A stretch of DNA of 8,792 bases from Candidatus Methanogasteraceae archaeon UBA261 (lineage in GTDB: Archaea; Halobacteriota; Methanosarcinia; Methanosarcinales; Methanogasteraceae), in the NCBI GenBank assembly GCA_002506015.1, contig DAWR01000023.1, forward strand, positions 1,654-10,445. The letters run 5' to 3'. Each line of letters begins with the position of its first letter. Position 1 is the first letter of the stretch. The notes under the pieces were generated by a model. That model was given only the letters and a program-made list of their open reading frames with translations. It searched no databases and was not told where the DNA came from. The translations under genes were made by a program, and so were the position numbers. Shown piece by piece: positions 1 to 5,725 of this stretch.

Positions 1-2
1 AA

Positions 3-71
3 TTCACCGAAAGTCAGGTAATAACCGATATGACTGGTCGTTTGGATACCTTCGCGCGAGATATCAGATAG
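3..71 (+). CDS. possible C-terminal tail of an upstream gene (partial)
   Basis: The frame starting at base 3 is open from the window edge to a TAG at 69-71 and gives 22 residues ending in DTFARDIR. Base composition is balanced up to about base 71 and becomes strongly AT-rich from 72 to 95, as expected at a gene end followed by an intergenic spacer. The adjacent frame is also open, to a TAA at 83-85, so the frame choice is uncertain. No family can be recognised from so short a piece. This is inference from composition and position only. Confidence 0.25.
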   Translation, partial: FTESQVITDMTGRLDTFARDIR

Positions 72-136
72 CCAAAAAATAACAAAAATAATATAGACTC
101 GCGACCGGGAACCACAACCTTTACATTCACTCATTC

Positions 137-144
137 AATATATG
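137..144 (+). promoter_or_regulatory. candidate TATA box of the ribK-ribB operon
   Basis: AATATATG at 137-144 fits an archaeal TATA element and would place transcript starts near 165-168, a few bases before the ATG at 172, giving a nearly leaderless mRNA. A second AT-rich candidate (AATAATATA, about 87-95) would give a leader of about 50 nt. The sequence does not decide between them. Confidence 0.4.
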
Positions 145-155
145 GGATGCATCCC
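144..155 (+). promoter_or_regulatory. perfect palindrome, candidate operator of ribK-ribB
   Basis: GGGATGCATCCC is a perfect 12-bp palindrome. It overlaps the last base of the candidate TATA box and lies before the chosen start codon, which is where archaeal repressors commonly block initiation. The downstream gene encodes a winged-helix domain fused to riboflavin kinase. Archaeal proteins with this fusion (RbkR) are known to bind palindromic operators upstream of riboflavin genes. Binding to this exact site is inference. Confidence 0.4.
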
Positions 156-171
156 AAAAATGGAAGAGATT

Positions 172-825
172 ATGTTCACAGAACCACTCAAACGTCTGGC
201 ACTGCTCGGCGCGCTCAGATCGAGCATAAGCGTATCATCCGCCGAATTTGCGCGACACCTCAAAACGAGCCCGCAAACCGCATCCCGCAAGCTTCAGATT
301 CTTGAACAGGAAAATATGATCACAAGACGGATAATTCCGAATGGTCAGGAGATCCTGATCACTGAAGATGGCGTACTTGCCCTCCAGAGGGAGTATCAGG
401 AGTATCAGCGGATATTTAGGGATTATGAGGATGTGCGGCTGACCGGAGTGGTCTGCACCGGGCTCGGTGAGGGAAAGTATTATATCGCACTCGATGGCTA
501 CATGCGCCAGTTCGAGCAGAAACTTGGATTTACGCCACATCCCGGAACATTGAATATCAAACTGGATTCCCACAGCACAAACATGAGAAAAAGGTTGAAT
601 GTTACGGATGGTATTCATATAGAAGGGTTTGAGGATGGGGTGCGGACATTCGGATCTGCTAAATGTTTCGAAGTGCAGATCGACGACACCTGTGGTGCGA
701 TCGTCATTCCGAACCGGAAACATTATCCTGATGACATAATCGAGATCATAGCACCCGTCAATCTCAGAGATCGGCTGTGTGTCGGTGACGGTGGTGATGT
801 AGAGGTAGTATTATGCAAAACATAA
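172..825 (+). CDS. ribK: CTP-dependent riboflavin kinase with N-terminal winged-helix domain (RbkR-type)
   Basis: This 217-residue protein is predicted to phosphorylate riboflavin to FMN with CTP, the archaeal replacement for bacterial RibF. Residues 1-85 form a MarR-like winged helix, with recognition helix about 33-45 (SPQTASRKLQILE). Residues 89-215 are the kinase domain, with the GLGEG loop at 97-101, GTLNIKL at 125-131, HIEGF at 149-153 and DIIEII at 188-193. This matches the two-domain proteins described as bifunctional regulator/kinases (RbkR), so autoregulation is likely. In-frame ATGs also occur at 142 and 160. I chose 172 because the helix begins there, GGAAGAGAT (162-170) precedes it, and the earlier starts would put the palindrome inside the coding region. 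The gene overlaps ribB by 13 nt, indicating co-transcription. The kinase assignment is firm; the regulatory role is by family analogy. Confidence 0.93.
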   Translation: MFTEPLKRLALLGALRSSISVSSAEFARHLKTSPQTASRKLQILEQENMITRRIIPNGQEILITEDGVLALQREYQEYQRIFRDYEDVRLTGVVCTGLGEGKYYIALDGYMRQFEQKLGFTPHPGTLNIKLDSHSTNMRKRLNVTDGIHIEGFEDGVRTFGSAKCFEVQIDDTCGAIVIPNRKHYPDDIIEIIAPVNLRDRLCVGDGGDVEVVLCKT

Positions 826-1484
826 CAAAAGCGATCAATGCGTTACGAAATAACCGAATGGTGCTGCTGTATGATGCCGCAGACCGTGAGGGCGAGACCG
901 ACATGCTGCTTCCGGCAAAGTCGATCACCCCGCATGATATTGCACAGATGCGCATGCATGGTGGCGGGCTTCTCTGCGTGGTGATGCCGGACGAGGCTGC
1001 CATGCGTCTCGGGCTTCCGTTCATGGCTGATATACTCAGGCGTTCACCAGACCTGGCGCGTCTCGCGGAAGGGGATTTGCCTTACGACTCCCGTTCATCG
1101 TTTTCGATCTGGGTGAATCACAAAACCACGTACACAGGCATTCCTGACCGGGATCGTGCGCTCACTGTTCGCAAACTCGATGAGATCGTCGAGGCAGTGA
1201 TGCTCGGAGAAACAAGCGATTTTTCGAGCGAGTTCAGATCCCCAGGGCATGTTGCAGTGTTGCGCGGTGCAAAGAATCTGCTGGATGAGCGCAGGGGTCA
1301 AACTGAACTCTCAATAGCTCTCGCAGAACTTGCCAGAATCAATCCTGTGACCTGCATCTGCGAGATGCTCGATTCTGAGACTGGGTATGCACTGGAAAGA
1401 AAGGACGCAGAAAGATATGCAATGGAACACGATTTAATCTTTGTTGATGGGGCTGATGTAATATCTGCATACGGGCAAGGCTGA
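813..1484 (+). CDS. ribB: 3,4-dihydroxy-2-butanone 4-phosphate synthase
   Basis: This 223-residue protein is predicted to convert ribulose 5-phosphate to 3,4-dihydroxy-2-butanone 4-phosphate plus formate, supplying the four-carbon unit of riboflavin. It is a stand-alone RibB without a GTP cyclohydrolase II domain, as is usual in archaea, and has normal length. Visible motifs are the acidic loop DREGETD (24-30, Glu26 and Glu28), SFSIWVNHKTTYTGI (96-110, with His103) and FRSPGHVAVLRG (141-152). The motif normally written GHTE, whose His is a metal ligand in the family, reads GQTE here (162-165), so that ligand is replaced by Gln163. GAGGT at 802-806 is a good ribosome binding site 6 nt before the ATG, inside the end of ribK. 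The stop codon is embedded in a palindrome shared with the convergent gene. Confidence 0.95.
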   Translation: MQNITKAINALRNNRMVLLYDAADREGETDMLLPAKSITPHDIAQMRMHGGGLLCVVMPDEAAMRLGLPFMADILRRSPDLARLAEGDLPYDSRSSFSIWVNHKTTYTGIPDRDRALTVRKLDEIVEAVMLGETSDFSSEFRSPGHVAVLRGAKNLLDERRGQTELSIALAELARINPVTCICEMLDSETGYALERKDAERYAMEHDLIFVDGADVISAYGQG

Positions 1485-1500
1485 GTGCATCATGCACTCA
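1482..1500. terminator. perfect inverted repeat spanning two convergent stop codons
   Basis: TGAGTGCAT-C-ATGCACTCA is a perfect 9-bp inverted repeat around one central base. Its left arm begins with the TGA stop of ribB (1482-1484). The minus-strand stop of the convergent regulator lies at its centre (1492-1490). As RNA it folds the same way on both strands. Only 5 nt separate the two genes, so this may mark the 3' ends of both transcripts. No T-run follows it on either strand, so it is not a classical intrinsic terminator. An end-processing or protein-binding role is equally possible. Confidence 0.45.
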
Positions 1501-1864
1501 ACGCCTTCAGCCGTTCGATACTTTCCATCGTCGCTATTGCCTCTTTCTTCTTTCTTTCCTCAAGTTTCTCGATGATATTTCCGATAGCTACTCTGAGGGA
1601 GTACACTTTGTATGGACGCCCCTTTCCGGGCTTCTTTTCATCGATTTCCGTAACCCAGCCGCTTGCGCGCAGTTCCCGCATCGCAATGCTGACTTCGGGC
1701 TGCCTCAGGTCCGCACCAACCTCTAGATCCTTCGATGTCGCAACATCAGTACCTTTCAAATACGCGAGCACCTTGGCGGTATTCCTTTTCAGTCCCTGTT
1801 TGATCAATATGTCAACGAACTCTTCATCGGCGTCGTCCAGCACCTTTACTGATAGGTCTTTCAT
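1490..1864 (-). CDS. winged-helix transcriptional regulator (small TrmB/MarR-like, COG3355-like)
   Basis: This 124-residue protein is probably a DNA-binding dimer. The core runs from about 25 to 92. The recognition helix is about 53-67, with LRQPEVSIAMRELR, and the wing is about 76-90, with basic Gly/Pro-rich KKPGKGRPYKVYSL. A charged C-terminal helix (95-123) probably dimerises. This architecture and the RQPEVS..MRELR signature recur in small regulators of methanogens and haloarchaea. There is no ligand-binding domain and no metal-binding cysteine cluster, so the signal it senses is unknown. GGTGAT (minus strand of 1870-1875) lies 5 nt before the ATG and supports this start. It is on the same strand as the six-gene run but has its own promoter. 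It is convergent with ribB. Confidence 0.85.
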   Translation of the reverse strand: MKDLSVKVLDDADEEFVDILIKQGLKRNTAKVLAYLKGTDVATSKDLEVGADLRQPEVSIAMRELRASGWVTEIDEKKPGKGRPYKVYSLRVAIGNIIEKLEERKKKEAIATMESIERLKALSA

Positions 1865-1884
1865 GTGGTATCACCAAGATGCGA

Positions 1885-1906
1885 ATATGTAATTGTCACA
1901 TATAAA
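1885..1906 (-). promoter_or_regulatory. promoter with overlapping dyad, upstream of the winged-helix regulator
   Basis: On the minus strand, TTTATATG (1906-1899) is a good archaeal TATA box centred about 38 nt before the ATG. It predicts a transcript start near 1877 and a short leader carrying the GGTGAT ribosome binding site. An inverted repeat, ATATGT (1885-1890) and ACATAT (1898-1903) with a 7-nt spacer, overlaps the TATA box and extends toward the predicted start. That is a suitable place for autorepression. The repeat and TATA box are visible; regulation is inference. A second minus-strand TATA-like element (TATAAAAG) lies at about 1932-1925. Confidence 0.5.
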
Positions 1907-1913
1907 TCTTGTG

Positions 1914-1924
1914 GTTAAAAACAA
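1914..1924 (-). terminator. T-rich segment after the six-gene operon
   Basis: On the minus strand, TTGTTTTTAAC lies 13 nt after the stop codon of the AAA+ gene. Archaeal RNA polymerase stops at oligo-T without a hairpin, so this could end the operon transcript before the regulator's promoter. The run is only five T's, so the call is weak. Confidence 0.3.
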
Positions 1925-1936
1925 CTTTTATACATC

Positions 1937-2821
1937 TTATTTCTTCCGCTCTCCGAGTTCCCCGCGCAGCGCAATCGACGCAGTGCTCAGAAACTCGGAT
2001 TGCTTGTCCTCCTCAAGATTTCCGATTCTGGATCTGACCGCATTCTCATAATGCTGGATCACCGTTTCACGATTGATAGATCCGTTTGAGGAGAGTTCCA
2101 GTGCAAGCAGATCCATGGTCGAGAGGTATATTCTTGGTCCAAGCGATATTCCGAGTTTTCGCATTGCGCGGGTGGTGTTCACGAGCGGAGAGAAGAACGT
2201 CTTCAGACGAGGTGCAAACTCTTTGTAGTAGCAAGTAACGTGCTGGTCCACAACCCTGAGTTCGGTCGCCTTGTCAGGGTAATTGACCACAATCCTTGCG
2301 TTGAATCGGTCCATGATGTGCTGTGGCACCTCTGTTATGCCCGCTATGTCAGACGGGTTCATGGTTGCGATCACGTTCGCGCGCAACGGTTTGGTGAGTG
2401 GGGTCTTGGGAAACGATACCTGCCACTCAGCCATGATCTCTGTGAATATAATCAGTGTGTACTCGCTGAACCGGTTCAGCTCGTCGGCGTACACGATTCC
2501 TGGCACGTTCTCGCCGTGAGCACGAAATAGCGGCCCCTCAAGGATGTCCATCTCACCTTTCCTGTACTTTCCGATGTCGAGGTCGCCGATCAGGTCGCTC
2601 GGAAGCGCATCCTGGCTGCCCGTGACCCGGACATGCGGGACATTCCCGACATCTTGCTTTAGGGTGGCGATCATCCGGTTCACAGCAAGCGTCTTTGCAG
2701 TTCCGGGCGGTCCCTCAATTAAGAGATGAAAACGAAGCCCGAGTCTGATCGCCTCTGAAAAGAGTCGCAGGTATTGCTTCAGCTCATCCTGTCCGAATAC
2801 CACAAGTTTAGCCACCTGCAT
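1937..2821 (-). CDS. MoxR-type AAA+ ATPase
   Basis: This 294-residue protein is predicted to be a ring-forming AAA+ ATPase that remodels or assembles partner proteins using ATP. Visible motifs are Walker A GPPGTAKT (37-44), Walker B IVYADELNR (109-117), sensor 1 ATMNPSD (152-158), an arginine-finger region DRFNAR (171-176) and a sensor 2 GPR (228-230) in the lid domain. The order and length fit the MoxR/BchI-like class. The frame stays open upstream to 2953, but that 44-residue extension looks unnatural and overlaps a convincing zinc-ribbon gene in another frame. The ATG at 2821, preceded by a purine-rich GGGGGGAT, is therefore chosen. MoxR genes usually sit beside a von Willebrand A-domain gene; none is present here. 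It is the last gene of the six-gene run, 17 nt after the zinc ribbon. The specific client is unknown. Confidence 0.9.
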   Translation of the reverse strand: MQVAKLVVFGQDELKQYLRLFSEAIRLGLRFHLLIEGPPGTAKTLAVNRMIATLKQDVGNVPHVRVTGSQDALPSDLIGDLDIGKYRKGEMDILEGPLFRAHGENVPGIVYADELNRFSEYTLIIFTEIMAEWQVSFPKTPLTKPLRANVIATMNPSDIAGITEVPQHIMDRFNARIVVNYPDKATELRVVDQHVTCYYKEFAPRLKTFFSPLVNTTRAMRKLGISLGPRIYLSTMDLLALELSSNGSINRETVIQHYENAVRSRIGNLEEDKQSEFLSTASIALRGELGERKK

Positions 2822-2838
2822 CGAAATCCCCCCTGCCC

Positions 2839-2991
2839 TCACTCTTGCAGGCTGTACGAGAATCCGCACTCGGGGCAGAAGTACATGACAATCTTCACCC
2901 CTTTCTTGCTCTTCTTGATGTTTGTCTCCATCCAGGTGCCGCAGACCGTGCACTTGTGATCATAGAGTGTGCGATTTTTGCGATCAACCAT
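2839..2991 (-). CDS. 50-residue zinc-ribbon protein
   Basis: This short gene was found by direct translation. It encodes 50 residues with two CxxC knuckles, CTVC at 14-17 and CPEC at 39-42, separated by 21 residues rich in Lys, and ends in FSYSLQE. The spacing is typical of a zinc ribbon, probably one zinc ion bound by four cysteines, with a basic hairpin suited to nucleic acid or protein contact. The ATG overlaps the stop of the DUF1786 gene by 8 nt (ATGGTTGA), which suggests translational coupling. GGGTGG upstream can serve as ribosome binding site. Its stop is 17 nt before the AAA+ start. I do not recognise a named family. The tight overlap and complete cysteine set make a chance reading frame unlikely. 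Confidence 0.8.
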   Translation of the reverse strand: MVDRKNRTLYDHKCTVCGTWMETNIKKSKKGVKIVMYFCPECGFSYSLQE

Positions 2992-4024
2992 GATTGCCAC
3001 CCGTAATGGATGTTATCCCTTTGACAAGCCCAAAACATCCTGTGAGCATCATATCGCCGTGCGGTGCCGCGAACGTAACATCGTGCCTGCTCTTTTCTGC
3101 AGTGAATCTATTCGGTCCGGTAACGATTATCTGTGGGATTGTGCGCGGGGTCTCCTCTATGTAGCAGCCGTGTCCACCGCTCTCAAATATCTCATCGAAT
3201 GTGAGCGTTCCGTCTGCGAGCCTCTCGATGTAACTATCGAGCGTTGTAATGTCTATCTGCCGCGTGTGGTGCTCAAATACACCGGTTATGCGATTCTCCA
3301 TCAGTATTGCGCAGAGCGTGTGCCCGTTTCCGATGTTCAGCACGATTGCATCCTCTCCGGTTGCAACCGCGCCGAATATTGCGGCAGGTCCTGTGTCCAT
3401 CAGAACAACATCGCGATCTGCAAGCGTCTCTGCGACAGCGCGCATGCGCGTGAGGTGTTTGGGAATCGCATCTCTTGCGTAGACGAATGATTGCAGATCC
3501 CCTCCCATCCGTATCGTTCTTCGGAGATTTTTAAACCGGGTGATCCGGTTGCTTTCACCGCTTTCACTGCTCTCGCCATGGTCCTGCACAGCAACCGCAA
3601 ACATCTTGGGCACATCCATCCCGAACAACCCAAGCATCCCCTCGATTGCGGTGAGATCGATGTCTTTTGTCTCGATTCTGACCGCATCCGGTATATCTGG
3701 TGGTATTTGCGGCGCGATTGTGACACCAAGGCTCTGCACCCGACGAAGGTCATCGTAAATAGTTTTTGCGGCGGTTTCTGTTGAGTACACCTGAAGCCCA
3801 GCTCTGATATGCTCCTTTATTGCGCGTACGCATGGTCCGCCCCCCATCACAACACCCTCTAAACAGATGTCCTTGCGCAGTTCGGTTGCACCTCTGATCT
3901 GATCTGCCACAATCATCGTCCGGGATGGTAGAACCATCTTGAACGACTGCTCGATTGACTTTCCGCAATCGCAGACCAGTATGTCCTGCGTCCCAAAACC
4001 AACATCAATTGCGATGCATTGCAT
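2984..4024 (-). CDS. DUF1786 (COG4012-like) protein, predicted ASKHA-fold nucleotide binder
   Basis: This 346-residue archaeal protein of the DUF1786 family has no established reaction. The N-terminus AIDVGFGTQD (5-14) resembles the phosphate-1 loop of the acetokinase/Hsp70/actin superfamily. VLNIGNGHT (228-236) resembles the second phosphate loop, after a segment MDTGPAAI (209-216). A Gly-rich VVMGGGPC (58-65) and C-terminal TGCFGLVKGI (328-337) are also notable. ATP binding is therefore inferred. Database entries for this family often say pyruvate formate-lyase activating enzyme, but the protein lacks the radical SAM CxxxCxxC cluster, so that name is not supported. A Ser/Glu-rich insert lies at 150-159. 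The start has no clear ribosome binding site; the 11-nt spacer is TATGTATATAT, so reinitiation after the upstream coiled-coil gene is likely. Confidence 0.82.
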   Translation of the reverse strand: MQCIAIDVGFGTQDILVCDCGKSIEQSFKMVLPSRTMIVADQIRGATELRKDICLEGVVMGGGPCVRAIKEHIRAGLQVYSTETAAKTIYDDLRRVQSLGVTIAPQIPPDIPDAVRIETKDIDLTAIEGMLGLFGMDVPKMFAVAVQDHGESSESGESNRITRFKNLRRTIRMGGDLQSFVYARDAIPKHLTRMRAVAETLADRDVVLMDTGPAAIFGAVATGEDAIVLNIGNGHTLCAILMENRITGVFEHHTRQIDITTLDSYIERLADGTLTFDEIFESGGHGCYIEETPRTIPQIIVTGPNRFTAEKSRHDVTFAAPHGDMMLTGCFGLVKGITSITGGNHG

Positions 4025-4035
4025 ATATATACATA

Positions 4036-4974
4036 TCAGTCAAACTTAATATCCTTGCTATCCATCAGCACCTTGAGGTCTTCCAGACTCATGCGTCCCG
4101 TCGTCTTCAATTTCTTCAGTGCAACCTCTCGATCGTTTGTATTACCACGCGTTTGTTTCTCCTTCAGTATATCAAGGCAGAGCGCGAGTTCATCTCGCGG
4201 TTTTGCAACCGATGCCTTCTGCGTATCGATCGATTTGCTGAGCGGTTCGATTACATGGGTCTTGTCCTTCAGCCACGCATGATACTGATTCGCCGCCTTG
4301 CGGAGGCTGTCCATCTTTGCGTATACGGCGAGCAGCTCGTCGTGGTGGCGCTGTGATTCATCTGCAAGTTCCTGGATCGTATGATGTACCTTATCAGCTG
4401 TTTTGCGCAGTTTTTTCACCTCTTTGTAGACCGGAAGGAGTTCATTGTGAACCTCATCTGCCGCCCTACTCGCTATCAATCGCTCGCCAAGAATCAACAA
4501 TCTGCCATAAGCATCTATCTCATGATTCAGCGGGACATCAGCACGGGTGAGTACATACAGCTCATGCGCGTAGGCTTTCTCGAGACTTGCGGTGTGCATC
4601 TTCGCGGTTGCGTTGAGACTGTCACGTTTCTCCTTCATCTGATCCATTGCGGCGCGGTATTTGTTTATGTGGTTCTGCGACTCCCCTCGCAGTTTCTTCA
4701 GATCTACGATCTGTTTATTGACCTCGTCCCGAGCCTTTCGGCAGATCTCCGCCTTTTTTGCACATTCCTTGACCTTCATGTTCAGTTCATCGCGCTTCTT
4801 CCGCAGTTCGTTTGACGATTCACGATGCGTCTTGATCTCCTCAATAGACCTCTTTATTTCGTTGCTTGAACGACTTATCTGCTGTCTTAGGCTGTTGACA
4901 TGGCTCTTCAGCTCCTTCTCTGTCATGTTCCTAAATTCATCGGAACCGTCAGTCCCGCCAGTCACATCAGTCAT
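4036..4974 (-). CDS. coiled-coil protein B (COG1340-like)
   Basis: This 312-residue, highly charged protein is almost wholly helical, with long coiled coils at about 18-130 and 160-255 and a C-terminal segment (293-311) containing MSLEDLKVLMDSKDI. No signal peptide or membrane segment is visible, so it is cytoplasmic. It is a paralogue of its upstream neighbour: both share an ADxSQxxHH block (204-211 here) followed by a conserved Tyr, Leu and Trp pattern. ELYVLTRADVPLNHEID (138-154) matches in position the Trp-containing LDWKLQTT block of the neighbour but has lost the Trp. The ATG at 4974 is chosen over an upstream in-frame ATG at 5025 because GAGGCGATC lies 4 nt before it and it forms an ATGACTGA overlap with the upstream stop. 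Some relatives are mislabelled phosphoserine phosphatase. Function unknown; a scaffold role is inferred. Confidence 0.82.
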   Translation of the reverse strand: MTDVTGGTDGSDEFRNMTEKELKSHVNSLRQQISRSSNEIKRSIEEIKTHRESSNELRKKRDELNMKVKECAKKAEICRKARDEVNKQIVDLKKLRGESQNHINKYRAAMDQMKEKRDSLNATAKMHTASLEKAYAHELYVLTRADVPLNHEIDAYGRLLILGERLIASRAADEVHNELLPVYKEVKKLRKTADKVHHTIQELADESQRHHDELLAVYAKMDSLRKAANQYHAWLKDKTHVIEPLSKSIDTQKASVAKPRDELALCLDILKEKQTRGNTNDREVALKKLKTTGRMSLEDLKVLMDSKDIKFD

Positions 4975-5719
4975 CCTGATCGCCTCTTTCCGAGATCTTC
5001 TTGAGTTTGTTCTCCCAGTGTTCAAGTGCGGTCCCGTGGCTTTTGATCCGGCTTTGTAGCCAGATATGTCGTCCGCGCACGCCCTTCAACTGTTCGATGT
5101 ACCCAACAAATGATCCGTGGTGTTCCTGAGACTGATCCGCAACAGAGACGATCGCTTTATGGCACTCTTCTGCCCCCTCCATCATCTCCTTGATCTGTGT
5201 GGAGAATTGCTTGACCTGCTCGTCAGATTCGGTGACAGGTCCCGTCTCCTCGCGTATCTCGTCGATTCTTGCAGAGAGTGTCTTGATCTTATCAACGATC
5301 TCGCGCTCCTTCTGAATTCCCATGACCGTTGTCTGAAGCTTCCAGTCCAGCGCTTCAACCTCTTTTTGCAAAAGTCTCATCTCCTGTTCATGTTTCTGCG
5401 CGTCCTGATTGACGTTGATCAGGTCAAACATCTCGATTCTGAGCTGCTTTGCCTGGTGATACAAGACCTGCCGCTTCTCTTTTAGCTCGGCAACATGCTC
5501 ATTGATCTCGTCTCGCTCCCGCTTCTCGTCACTGGACAGTCCCTTGAGCTCTGACACCGTGGGATCCAGAGATCCAAACTCACTGTTGTACGTTTCCAGG
5601 AATTGTCTGTGCTTCTCGATAATAGTATTGATCAGCTCTGTCTCACCCACGATGGTTATACCCTCACTCGGGATTCCTGTAACCTCGTTCTCATGTTCTT
5701 CTGGCTCTATGTCGACCAC
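4967..5719 (-). CDS. coiled-coil protein A (COG1340 family)
   Basis: This 250-residue, charged, mostly helical protein has an acidic N-terminal tail (1-25) and coiled coils at about 60-160 and 165-248. LDWKLQTT (124-131) followed by KEREIVDKI (137-145) is the signature that I recognise from archaeal COG1340 proteins, a family with distant similarity to eukaryotic Bfr1-like coiled-coil proteins. ADQSQEHH (194-201) is shared with the downstream paralogue. The start is GTG at 5719, with GTGAT just upstream overlapping the stop of the DUF424 gene; no better in-frame ATG exists. The gene is 6 nt after DUF424 and overlaps protein B by 8 nt. Pairing with protein B as a heteromeric helical bundle is plausible but inferred from adjacency and shared motifs. 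Confidence 0.83.
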   Translation of the reverse strand: MVDIEPEEHENEVTGIPSEGITIVGETELINTIIEKHRQFLETYNSEFGSLDPTVSELKGLSSDEKRERDEINEHVAELKEKRQVLYHQAKQLRIEMFDLINVNQDAQKHEQEMRLLQKEVEALDWKLQTTVMGIQKEREIVDKIKTLSARIDEIREETGPVTESDEQVKQFSTQIKEMMEGAEECHKAIVSVADQSQEHHGSFVGYIEQLKGVRGRHIWLQSRIKSHGTALEHWENKLKKISERGDQDD

Positions 5720-5725
5720 GTTTTA

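Noticed and set aside
142..171. Earlier starts of the riboflavin kinase at 142 and 160
   Set aside because: The extra residues have no domain similarity, 142 would make the palindrome coding, and the candidate TATA box at 137-144 would lie at or within the gene. Not fully excluded.
2822..2953. 44-residue N-terminal extension of the AAA+ protein
   Set aside because: It shows no MoxR similarity, ends at a purine-rich ribosome binding site before a better ATG, and overlaps a coherent zinc-ribbon gene in another frame.
4975..5025. 17-residue N-terminal extension of coiled-coil protein B
   Set aside because: GAGGCGATC just before the ATG at 4974 and the 8-nt stop/start overlap favour the shorter protein; the extension is the out-of-frame end of protein A.
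5117..5485. Leu-rich plus-strand frames opposite the coiled-coil genes
   Set aside because: The hydrophobic translation results from the complement of Lys/Glu/Gln codons, not from a membrane protein; no promoter or ribosome binding site was seen.
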